Under the pieces are notes generated by a model. It was not told where the DNA came from. It was given only the letters and a program-made list of their open reading frames with translations, and ran no database searches. Both the position numbers and the translations under genes were made by a program. Shown here in pieces: positions 56,980-64,000 of a DNA stretch of 64,000 nt. Positions within the stretch are counted from its first letter, which is position 1, and every line of letters begins with the position of its first letter. This stretch comes from Pseudomonas sessilinigenes (GTDB taxonomy: Bacteria > Pseudomonadota > Gammaproteobacteria > Pseudomonadales > Pseudomonadaceae). The stretch lies in contig NZ_CP027706.1 of assembly GCF_003850565.1 (NCBI RefSeq), positions 3,162,001 through 3,226,000 of the forward strand, read 5' to 3'.

Positions 56980-58383
56980 ATGATGGACAGATCCGTACGC
57001 TCCACCTATCGCAAGAGTGTCCTGTTGACAGGTGTGTTATTGAGTGCGACGGGCTGCTTGAAAGCCCAGGCTGCCGAACCTGATTTCATCACGGTGCTGA
57101 TCGAGAACGAGGGTGACTACCCAATCACTTTCGAACCTGCATTCAATGTCAACGCGGCGGATTTCGAGCGCAAGTACCCCATTGATGTGCCTCGGTACGC
57201 CACTCTCAAGGGGACGGAGGCAGGGCCGGTGGTGATTGGGTCGCGCCAGCAGGGAGTGCTGGTGATGGCACTGAAGAAACCGGTCATCAATATCGTCGAT
57301 CTCTTCAGCAAGGACTGGGGCTTCAATCTCAAGTTCTGCCAAGAGCGAGGTGCCTGCGATGAAGCCCGCGTGAGTGGCACCATTCGTTCCACCACGAGCT
57401 TCAGGTGGTCACAGACGAATAACTTCAGCAACGCCTCGTATGGCAGCATGACCAACGCGGAAATGCAGGCCTATGCCGGTGCCAAGTCTGCTGTTTCGGG
57501 AATACTGACTGTGCTCGGCGGTGTGCTGGGCCTGCCTTTCGGTATTGGCGGTATCTTTGGAGGGTTGCCCGATGCGCAAGACTTCAGGGTGACCTTGAAG
57601 CAGCAGTGCAATGCCCGCTTTTCCATGAATCTGGAACCCTCGGTTGCCCAGGATGGCGCGTTTCTTGTGGATCTGCGGGTCAACCGGGTGCTCCCCAGCG
57701 ACATGACCAACTTCAATGGCTTTGTCATTGATGACAGCGCGGTACACAGCAACGGCTTCCATATCGTCGAAAACAGTTGCACCGATGGTCGGCAGGCCCA
57801 GTGCCTGATCAAGCTGCGCGGTGGAACGAGCGTTACCAACCTCAACACCACCGAATTCGCCGTCAGTAACCGCGCCGGATGCAAGGCCGACGAGAAACTG
57901 GCCTATTCCCAGGGCTCTTTCATGCTGAACAACAAAGTCGGCTTTCCGGTGCGCTACACGTTGTTCATCAAGGACCGCATGGTGGACAACGGTGAGGTCT
58001 GGCCTGATCAGAACAAGGATTTGCGCCAACTGGTGGGGCAGGTCATGGCCACTGTCGGCGATCAGGAATGTCCACAAGCCCAGGACCCCTGGATGGGTGG
58101 GCGGCGCATGGGCGTCTGTCCGCTGCGGTTGGAAGTCCAGGGTGATGGCGGCCCGGGGCTCAAGGGCAGCTTGCGTTGTACACTTTCCATGCGCCAGGGC
58201 ACCGTGGGCGACCCCAATGCCGACTACATGAATCTCTACAGCTTGACTGGCTGTACGCCGAGCATGCCGGCCTCTATCAGTCCGACAGCCGATTTCTACC
58301 AGATGGATATCAAGCGCATGGTGCCGTTGAGCGGGATGTACAAGATGATTTCCATCGATCTGTTCAAGCCCGTTCGTCCCTAG
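56980..58383 (+). CDS. Exported protein of unknown family, KAP NTPase partner
   Basis: A 467-residue protein I do not recognise. Signal peptide about 1-31; either signal peptidase I after AQA or a poor lipobox (ATGC, Cys26). The mature part looks beta-rich with about ten cysteines, and has one uninterrupted Gly-rich hydrophobic stretch at 171-197 (SGILTVLGGVLGLPFGIGG within it), too long for a core strand and suggestive of membrane insertion. Later it reads IDDSAVHSNGFHIVENSC. AAGGA sits before a double ATG; an ATG nine codons earlier lacks one. It is 37 bp upstream of the KAP gene. Confidence 0.75.
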   Translation: MMDRSVRSTYRKSVLLTGVLLSATGCLKAQAAEPDFITVLIENEGDYPITFEPAFNVNAADFERKYPIDVPRYATLKGTEAGPVVIGSRQQGVLVMALKKPVINIVDLFSKDWGFNLKFCQERGACDEARVSGTIRSTTSFRWSQTNNFSNASYGSMTNAEMQAYAGAKSAVSGILTVLGGVLGLPFGIGGIFGGLPDAQDFRVTLKQQCNARFSMNLEPSVAQDGAFLVDLRVNRVLPSDMTNFNGFVIDDSAVHSNGFHIVENSCTDGRQAQCLIKLRGGTSVTNLNTTEFAVSNRAGCKADEKLAYSQGSFMLNNKVGFPVRYTLFIKDRMVDNGEVWPDQNKDLRQLVGQVMATVGDQECPQAQDPWMGGRRMGVCPLRLEVQGDGGPGLKGSLRCTLSMRQGTVGDPNADYMNLYSLTGCTPSMPASISPTADFYQMDIKRMVPLSGMYKMISIDLFKPVRP

Positions 58384-58420
58384 AGAGTGAGGCGGCCCGT
58401 GGTGGTAGCAAGCAAGAGCA

Positions 58421-60736
58421 ATGAGCACCAGGAACCAGGATAAGGAACTGCAACGAATGTCGACCATCCAGAATGCTAGCGTCTCTGGTGGAAATGATGC
58501 GCCACTCACTCACCGCCAGGACGATCTTCTGGACCGCTGGCCGTTAGCCAAGCTGATTCATCGCGTGATCACTTCCACTCCCCCGGACTGGTCCTCGCGC
58601 ATCGGCCTGTACGGCCAGTGGGGCAGCGGCAAGACCAGCGTGCTGAACTTCCTGCAGCAGATTGCAGAGGAAAAGGGCGATATCGTCATCCGCTTTCCCG
58701 TCTGGCGCACCAACGGTGAAGACGGGTTCCTGGCCCGCTTCTACCTGGAGTTGACTGAAGCACTGCAAGGTGAAGGCCTGGCCGAGCCCTTGCGTCCCTG
58801 GCTGCGGCGCTTGAGCCAGAAGGTCAGCCATATCGCAGCCAAGGCGACGGATACGGTTGCCCAGGCGCAGCTTCCGGACTCACTGGAGTACGGTCAGGTC
58901 ATCACTGCTGCGGCCAAGGTATCGGGGGTCGTGTTCGACAAGTTGGGCAGCATGCTGCAACTCAAGGAAGAGGACCTGGAGGCGTTGCACAGACAGTTGG
59001 GTGCGCGCCGGGTGATTGTCTTCATCGACGACCTGGATCGCGCCGACCCGAAGATTCTGCCGGAAACGCTCCTGGCCCTGCGGGAGCTGCTCGACTGGCC
59101 TGGGTTCGTCTTTGTCCTGGCGTTCGATCATGAGCTGATCAGCCGGGCGTTGTGCAGTTACTCCGAGGCTTTTGGCGAGTCCGCCCAGCACTTCCTGGAC
59201 AAGATCATCGACGTACCCTTTGCCCTGCCGGCACCCACGGCCAAGCAGACAGAGAAGATGGTGATGAAGAACCTGCAGGCGTGCTGCGGTTTTTTGCCCG
59301 CGACGACGATCGAGCGCTGTGCCCGGTGGTTTCCCGGCAATCCGCGGCAGGCCAAGCGCATCTGTCGCAGCCTGTCGGTGTTCGGTGCGGCGGCAGAGCG
59401 GCACAACGAGGGTGATCTGGACTGGCACGGGATTGTCTTGCAGACCCTGCTGCGTGAGCTGGAGCCCAGGATGCTCGAGCATTTTAACCAGCACACCCAA
59501 GTGCTCTTCAATGCGTTCGGCCCCAACATGCTGGGTGGCCCAAACGAGGAAGAGCGCGAGCAGCAGCGACAGGCAGCGCTCGCCACGAGCCGCTTCGATC
59601 CAGAGGGACCGTTGGCCCAACGCTCCTTGCAACTGTTCGAGGCGTTCGTACTCGCACGGCGCGACAGCCAGTCGGGGCCGGAGAAAATCGACTACGAGAT
59701 GAGCCTGGCAACCCTGGTACCTGCCTTCACGCTTCGAGAGTTTGCGCTGTTCTTCGATAGCTGGCTGGAGCATCGGAGCAAGGGGGTCATCGATGAGTTC
59801 ATCCACCAGGCCATCGACCGGAGTGGGGAAACCGAGCGCCTGGTGATAAGGGACATGCTCAATGCCGCCAACATCCAGTATGGGCAGCTTCACAGGGCGG
59901 CTGGCGCGTGTTACTCCCGGAGTGCATTTGAAAGTGCCACTGATAAATGCCTGGCGCTGCTGGAGTTGATGGAGTGGTTCTACGGCGAGGGGGCGAGCGA
60001 GACCATGAGGGCGGTTTGTCGGGAGCCCGAGGCCTGCCTCGCCGCGATCAGGACCTTCTTCGATTTCCTGAGCCTGGATGACACTGAACTGGATCGGAAC
60101 ATTCGCCAACGCGAATGGTGTTTGGCCCAGCGCATTGCGGCTAACTGTGATGAACCGAACCAGATTCACTTTGCGGTCAAGACCCAGTTCCGACAACTCA
60201 TCAGCTATGGCAGGCAGGACTTTGAGGCCCGCGACCAGTACCTGGACAAAGTGACACAGGCAGTGGTGCCAACCCTGGTGCGCAGGGCGATCGAGCTGTT
60301 CTTCTGCCCAAACGGTATCGCCAACTCATTGTTTTCGGAGAACTCGAAGTATCAATGGCTGCTAAGTGGCAAGAGCTCGCCCTTGTATGAGAGCACGGCC
60401 GCAATAGAGCTGTTGGAGACCCGCATGCAGGCTTCCAGGGATGCCCGGCAGAATGCCGTGCTGGCAGATAACGCATCCGCTTACCTGAGCTACTTCGAGC
60501 TGGGTGATTCATTTATACAGCCGTTGCTCCACTACTCGGCCGCTACCCATGGTCGGTACGTTCAATTGAGTTGGCAGGCCTTGACCCAGGTCGAACCCAG
60601 GGTCCAGGTACTGGTTCGGCTCAGGAACCTGCGCCGCAACCTGTTGGCAGTAGGCGTGGCAGAGTCGCTGTTGCCCATTCCCGCTTGGTGGGCGGGCAGG
60701 GAAGGCGACCTGGAGCATGAGCAGCTGGGCCTGTAG
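58421..60736 (+). CDS. KAP-family P-loop NTPase
   Basis: A 771-residue protein. N-terminal KAP domain: PLAKLIHRVI, Walker A GLYGQWGSGKTS (62-73), Walker B VIVFIDDLDRADP (198-210), then LAFDHELISRAL and HFLDKIIDVPFALPAP, all typical. Unlike many KAP proteins, the insert between the Walker motifs (about 105-180) shows no TM helices, so it is probably soluble. The C-terminal 400 residues are helical and unassigned. An alternative start at 58457 has AAGGA about 10 nt upstream. KAP NTPases include PifA of phage exclusion and recur in predicted defence loci. The pairing with an exported protein is unusual. Confidence 0.88.
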   Translation: MSTRNQDKELQRMSTIQNASVSGGNDAPLTHRQDDLLDRWPLAKLIHRVITSTPPDWSSRIGLYGQWGSGKTSVLNFLQQIAEEKGDIVIRFPVWRTNGEDGFLARFYLELTEALQGEGLAEPLRPWLRRLSQKVSHIAAKATDTVAQAQLPDSLEYGQVITAAAKVSGVVFDKLGSMLQLKEEDLEALHRQLGARRVIVFIDDLDRADPKILPETLLALRELLDWPGFVFVLAFDHELISRALCSYSEAFGESAQHFLDKIIDVPFALPAPTAKQTEKMVMKNLQACCGFLPATTIERCARWFPGNPRQAKRICRSLSVFGAAAERHNEGDLDWHGIVLQTLLRELEPRMLEHFNQHTQVLFNAFGPNMLGGPNEEEREQQRQAALATSRFDPEGPLAQRSLQLFEAFVLARRDSQSGPEKIDYEMSLATLVPAFTLREFALFFDSWLEHRSKGVIDEFIHQAIDRSGETERLVIRDMLNAANIQYGQLHRAAGACYSRSAFESATDKCLALLELMEWFYGEGASETMRAVCREPEACLAAIRTFFDFLSLDDTELDRNIRQREWCLAQRIAANCDEPNQIHFAVKTQFRQLISYGRQDFEARDQYLDKVTQAVVPTLVRRAIELFFCPNGIANSLFSENSKYQWLLSGKSSPLYESTAAIELLETRMQASRDARQNAVLADNASAYLSYFELGDSFIQPLLHYSAATHGRYVQLSWQALTQVEPRVQVLVRLRNLRRNLLAVGVAESLLPIPAWWAGREGDLEHEQLGL

Positions 60737-61204
60737 CGGCTTGGCATAGGAGCACTGCACCCTTCCAAGGCTGGAGCAATGGCTGGCTTGGTGCGCAGGA
60801 ACGGGCCTGCTGGCCTCTCTTGTGAATGGAGCACCAGGCCCAGAGCAACGGGTAGCGAGTGAACTATCGGGACTCAGTGCGACAGGTCCGGCCCAGTGCC
60901 GACAGGGATTGGCACCGAGTTCACCCCGCACGGTTGGCGCAAGGTTCTGGCGCACTCCGGTAAACCTCTGGCTGCTTGCGTGGGTGTGCCCAACAGCAGG
61001 CAGGCGCCAAGCCAGCACGGTAGCGAGGTTTTGCAAGAGTCCTGCGAGAGTCGCAGATGCCCTGTTCACTGCATGAGGTTCAACGCCGGCTAGATCCATT
61101 TCTGGGCGGGAGGCGAGGGCAAGGGGCTTGACCCGAGTGCGTGGCCGAAACTAGCATCGGTCTTTCATTCAATAATTCAATTGAATGTATTGCCAGGAGT
61201 CCTC
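60737..61204. other. Non-coding stretch downstream of the KAP gene
   Basis: 468 bp with no convincing gene. Small frames exist, for example 60896-61093, but none has a ribosome binding site or recognisable domain. An inverted repeat at 61166-61187 lies near its end. It may hold the terminator of the KAP module and the promoter of the MFS gene. Confidence 0.5.
61166..61187. promoter_or_regulatory. Inverted repeat upstream of the MFS gene
   Basis: CATTCAA (61166-61172) and TTGAATG (61181-61187) around 8 nt; inside it TTCAATTGAA (61176-61185) is a perfect palindrome. It lies 17 bp before a short leader frame. AT-rich in an otherwise GC-rich area, as expected for a promoter-operator. Confidence 0.45.
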
Positions 61205-61267
61205 ATGCCCAATCCCAGGAAAGCTTCATCGAGCTCCCGCCTCCCGCTGTGGGGAGGATGGTCATGA
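61205..61267 (+). CDS. Possible 20-residue leader peptide coupled to the MFS gene
   Basis: ATG at 61205 follows a strong CAGGAG. The frame has 20 codons and stops with TGA overlapping the MFS ATG (ATGA, 61264-61267). It holds a run of four Ser codons and three Trp codons near its end. The ribosome binding site and the exact overlap suggest translational coupling, possibly ribosome-mediated regulation. It may also be chance. Confidence 0.4.
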   Translation: MPNPRKASSSSRLPLWGGWS

Positions 61268-62469
61268 CCGCACGAGGCCATCGCGATCAGGTGTCCATGC
61301 CTGGGACGGTCTACTGGTTGGCCCTGACCATTTTCGTCCTGACCACTTCCGAGTTCATGGTCGCTGGCATGATGCCGTCCCTGGCGGCGGTGTTCGGCGT
61401 CAGCGCGGCGCAAATCGGCTACCTGATCGCCCTGTATGCCTTGGGCATGGTCCTGGGCGGTCCCTTGCTGACGGCCTTGTTCCTCTGGTTGAAGGTGCCC
61501 AGTCGGCAAGCCCTGCTCTGGCAACTGGCCCTGTACCTGCTGGGCGCCGTAGTGGCTGCCAGCGCCAGTCACTACGGCACCATGGCATTGGCCAGGGTCA
61601 TCACCGGTGTGGCGGGTTCGGCATGCATCGGCGGGGCGCTGGCGATCTGTGCCGAGACAGTGGCGCAGGAGGCCAGGGGCCGGGCCTCATCCATCGTGCT
61701 CAGCGGCATGATGCTGGCCACTGTACTTGGGGTCCCGGCGGCGACCCTTATCGACCAGCACCTGGGCTGGCGAACCAGCTTTTGGCTGGTGGTGGCGCTG
61801 ACGGCTGTGTGCGTCGTGATCGTCAGGGCGCTGGTGCCGTCTTCGCGAGAGTCGAGCGGCGCTGGCCTGGGTGAGCAGTTCAGGGCCCTGGGCAGCGGCA
61901 CGCTATGGGCCGCCTATGCCAGCAGCGGCTTGGTGATCGCCGCGGCCTACGCGGCATTCACCTACGTCACGGCGATCTTGACCGAGGTGTCCGGGGTACC
62001 TGGCACACTGCTGCCGATCCTGTTGGGGCTGTACGGCCTGATGAACCTTGTCGGCAACAGCCTGGTGGGGCGTTTCGCCGATCGCTTCACCTTCGCCGTA
62101 CTCAGCTCGGGATTGCTGGTGCTGGGCCTGGCCTTGCTGGCCTTCGCGCTCTGCGCCGAGCAGGCGCTGTTCAGTGTCGTGGCATTCCTGGTCATCGGCC
62201 TGGTGGGCGTGCCCCTGAGCCCGGCCCTGATCGTGCGGGTCATGCGTACCGCCAATCCCGGACCCCTGGTCAACAGCGTGCATGTGTCGGTGATCAATGC
62301 CGGCCTGGCGTTCATCGCCTGGGCTGGCGGGCTGGCGATCCAGGCGGGCCATGGGCTCAAGGCACCTTTGTGGATCGGTGCCGTGCTGGCGTTGCTGGCC
62401 TTGCTGACGCTGTTGCCGCGCCGGGTCAGGGCTTCGTTGGCGCCAGCGCCACTTTGTGAGCCGGGTTGA
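61264..62469 (+). CDS. MFS exporter, DHA1 type, 12 TM
   Basis: A 401-residue transporter. The first helix has FVLTTSEFMVAGMMPSLAAV, the AraJ/YdhP/CmlA-like signature; GMVLGGPLLTAL and 12 hydrophobic helices follow. ATG 61264 (MTARGHR) has GGGGAGG about 6 nt upstream; an ATG two codons earlier and a much longer frame also exist. It is convergent with the LysM/LytM gene, with 12 bp between stops. The substrate is unknown. Confidence 0.88.
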   Translation: MTARGHRDQVSMPGTVYWLALTIFVLTTSEFMVAGMMPSLAAVFGVSAAQIGYLIALYALGMVLGGPLLTALFLWLKVPSRQALLWQLALYLLGAVVAASASHYGTMALARVITGVAGSACIGGALAICAETVAQEARGRASSIVLSGMMLATVLGVPAATLIDQHLGWRTSFWLVVALTAVCVVIVRALVPSSRESSGAGLGEQFRALGSGTLWAAYASSGLVIAAAYAAFTYVTAILTEVSGVPGTLLPILLGLYGLMNLVGNSLVGRFADRFTFAVLSSGLLVLGLALLAFALCAEQALFSVVAFLVIGLVGVPLSPALIVRVMRTANPGPLVNSVHVSVINAGLAFIAWAGGLAIQAGHGLKAPLWIGAVLALLALLTLLPRRVRASLAPAPLCEPG

Positions 62470-62481
62470 TGGTGGTGTTGC

Positions 62482-63177
62482 TCAACCCGGTGGTAGCAGG
62501 CGTATCGGGTCGACCGGCACGCCATTGGCGCGGATCTCGAAATACAACTGGGCGCGGTCGGTATCCTGGGACCCGGCTTCGGCGATTTTCTGGCCCTTGA
62601 TCACCATCTGGCCTTCCTTGACCAGCAGTTTGCTGTTGTAGGCATAGGTACTGGTGTAGGACGGCCCGTGCTGGAGAATCATGAGGTTGCCGTAGCCGCG
62701 CATGTAGCCGGCGAACGCCACCTTGCCGCCGAGGCTGGCGTGGATCGGCTGGCCCTCGGCGGTGGCGATGCGGATGCCCTGGTTGAGCTTGCCGGTAGGC
62801 GAGAAGCGTCCGATCAGCACCCCGCGCAGCGGCCAGGTCCAGCCCTTGAGAGTGACCTTGGGCATCGGCGGGGCAGGCGGTGGGGCCTTGCTCCTGCTGG
62901 TGCTGGTTCGTGTCTTGCTGCTGGCCACCCGGGTCGTTCTGGGGGCGCCACCGCCCACCTTCAAAACCTGGCCGACTTCCACGGTATAGGGCGCCTTGAG
63001 ACCGTTGAGCCGCGCCACTTCCTTCCAGTTCGTGCCGTTGCGGCTGGCGATGGAATACAGGGTATCGCCGCGCTGGACGCGATACTCGCCAGCCTTGAGG
63101 GGCCCGGAGTTGGAGGGCTTGGAACTGCACGCCGACAGAGTCAGGAGCAGGGCAATGAATACGAATCTTGCGAACAC
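62482..63177 (-). CDS. LysM-LytM lipoprotein with no zinc ligands (NlpD-like)
   Basis: A 231-residue lipoprotein: lipobox LSAC with Cys17, LysM domain about 32-75 (RVQRGDTLYSIASRNGTNW), basic Pro/Ser-rich linker, and M23/LytM domain about 120-230. All zinc ligands are replaced: HxxxD reads NQGIR, the YAH motif reads YAY, and HxH reads QLY. It should therefore be catalytically dead and work, like NlpD or EnvC, as an activator of cell-wall amidases at the outer membrane. Start is GTG with GGATAA upstream. Confidence 0.88.
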   Translation of the reverse strand: MFARFVFIALLLTLSACSSKPSNSGPLKAGEYRVQRGDTLYSIASRNGTNWKEVARLNGLKAPYTVEVGQVLKVGGGAPRTTRVASSKTRTSTSRSKAPPPAPPMPKVTLKGWTWPLRGVLIGRFSPTGKLNQGIRIATAEGQPIHASLGGKVAFAGYMRGYGNLMILQHGPSYTSTYAYNSKLLVKEGQMVIKGQKIAEAGSQDTDRAQLYFEIRANGVPVDPIRLLPPG

Positions 63178-63515
63178 ACGTTATCCATTCTGTCTTGATA
63201 GGAGCGGGGGCCGGAGTGCGGCCAGCGCCGGAATCGGCTTGTCGCTCAGCGAGGTCGGCCACTATACCTGTTTGCCGATCGACCGGCGCGTAGTAGACCA
63301 CGGCGACTGACAGGGAACTCCCCCCTGGCCGAGAAAAAAACGCTACGTACGTAGAAGAGGGGACGTATGTGCAATGAAACCAAGCATGGCGCGTAACAGG
63401 CGGAACATTGTGCCTGTCAGCGCCGGGCTATTGGCAGGTGCAGGCTGGTGGCCTGGATTCTGGAGTCTGGAATCTGCAGCGGGCGCGACGGCATTGCGCG
63501 GCGCCCGCCAGCCAC
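63178..63515. other. Non-coding stretch with two palindromes
   Basis: 338 bp between the lipoprotein and U32-family genes. It contains CTACGTACGTAG (63343-63354), a perfect 12-bp palindrome, and the hairpin GCGGGCGC/GCGCCCGC (63479-63508) just beyond the U32-family stop, without a U-tract. No gene is supported in it. Confidence 0.5.
63479..63508 (-). terminator. Hairpin after the U32-family gene
   Basis: GCGGGCGC (63479-63486) and GCGCCCGC (63501-63508), perfect 8-bp stem with a 14-nt loop, 7 bp beyond the stop on the minus strand. No U-tract. Confidence 0.45.
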
Positions 63516-64000
63516 TCAATGCGGTGCGCGGTGAATGGTCTTGAGCAGGTCTTCGGGGCTGATATGGCCCACCACCGAGTCTGCACTGCTGCCGGGCAGC
63601 GGCAAGTCGAGGATATGGCCCTTGATCTTGCCCACCACGTGCATTTCGCAAGGCTTGCAGTCGAACTTCAGGGTCAGCACCTCGTCACCGTGCACCAGCT
63701 GCATCGGGGCCACCTTGGTACGTACGCCGGTCACGCCCTTGGCCTGCTTGGGGCACAGGTTGAAGGAGAAGCGCAGGCAATGCTTGGTGATCATCACCGG
63801 CACTTCGCCGTGTTCCTCGTGGGCCTCGAAGGCGGCGTCGATCAACTGCACGCCATGGCGATGGTAGAAGTCCCGGGCCTTCTGGTTGTAGACGTTGGCC
63901 AGGAACGACAGGTGCGATTCGGGGTAGACCGGCGGCGGGTTGCTTTCGGCTTTGCGCGAGCCCCGTGGATGGGCGGCGATCCGTGCGGCGTCCAGGGCTT
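63516..64000 (-). CDS. U32-family protein, C-terminal part only
   Basis: The frame is open to the window end, giving the last 161 residues of a larger protein. HCLRFSFNLCPKQ and FDCKPCEMHVVGKIKG supply the cysteines of the iron-sulfur region seen at the C-terminus of U32-family (RlhA/YdcP-like) RNA-modifying proteins of about 650 residues. The visible ATG at 63851 is internal. The likely role is rRNA hydroxylation, but without the N-terminal U32 domain the subfamily is not certain. Confidence 0.75.
   Translation of the reverse strand, partial: ALDAARIAAHPRGSRKAESNPPPVYPESHLSFLANVYNQKARDFYHRHGVQLIDAAFEAHEEHGEVPVMITKHCLRFSFNLCPKQAKGVTGVRTKVAPMQLVHGDEVLTLKFDCKPCEMHVVGKIKGHILDLPLPGSSADSVVGHISPEDLLKTIHRAPH

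Noticed and set aside
60896..61093. Small frame with TPHGWRKVLAHSG, faintly like a tyrosine-recombinase box, possibly an integrase remnant next to the KAP module
   Set aside because: Only about ten residues look similar; there is no catalytic Tyr, no second motif, no ribosome binding site and no attachment-site repeat.
63343..63354. CTACGTACGTAG as a possible operator
   Set aside because: A perfect but short palindrome far from both gene starts and in a region with no promoter-like context; left as a note only.

Overview
The window looks like chromosomal DNA of a Pseudomonas of the fluorescens group (a protegens- or chlororaphis-like species is a reasonable guess). It is GC-rich throughout. 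The gene families and neighbourhoods are typical of soil pseudomonads: an RcsB/RcsC-type phosphorelay, a PraA/PraB-like family beside alkB, gamma-glutamyl polyamine catabolism and REP-type palindromes. I see no rRNA, tRNA, CRISPR array, transposase or intact integrase. The genus is inferred from gene content, not from a marker gene.

Layout. (1) 1-10306: end of a DinG/XPD-like helicase, then on the minus strand an aldo/keto reductase, two RcsC-like hybrid kinases (only one keeps an HPt domain), an RcsB-like regulator and a small TIGR03067-like protein. (2) 10553-14329: a TOBE/Mop protein, a 2-oxoglutarate/Fe(II) oxygenase and a complete MetQNI-type ABC importer. (3) 14348-22344: a LysR regulator with a divergent 14-TM exporter, an AraC regulator with a divergent run encoding an AhpD-like protein, an acyl-CoA-dehydrogenase-like flavoprotein and an SsuABC/TauABC-type importer with a Tat-exported binding protein. 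This looks like organosulfur scavenging. (4) 22439-25330: a TetR regulator, a 3-hydroxyisobutyrate-dehydrogenase-like enzyme and an MFS transporter, with near-identical palindromes in front of the regulator and the enzyme.

(5) 25306-44735 is a hydrocarbon and fatty-acid region. A Baeyer-Villiger/AlmA-type monooxygenase, an SDR and a PF10118 protein face a membrane-anchored alpha/beta hydrolase. These are followed by AlkB, four tandem PraA/PraB-like secreted proteins, a FadL-type porin and a five-gene beta-oxidation operon (FadE, FabG4-type reductase, MaoC-type hydratase, thiolase, FadD). A likely scheme is uptake by FadL, assisted by the Pra-like proteins; terminal oxidation by AlkB or a Baeyer-Villiger branch; activation by FadD; and chain shortening through (R)-3-hydroxyacyl-CoA. 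(6) 44764-50718: a REP pair, then a tripartite ABC efflux operon and a divergent TetR regulator.

(7) 50895-56759: an epoxide-hydrolase-like enzyme, then a polyamine operon (glutamine-synthetase-like ligase, PotF-like binding protein, PuuB-like oxidase) with a divergent AraC regulator. (8) 56980-60736: an unrecognised exported protein and a KAP-family P-loop NTPase, the least explained module here. (9) 60737-64000: a non-coding stretch, an MFS exporter behind a possible coupled leader peptide, a LysM/LytM lipoprotein that has lost all zinc ligands, and the C-terminal end of a U32-family protein cut by the window edge.
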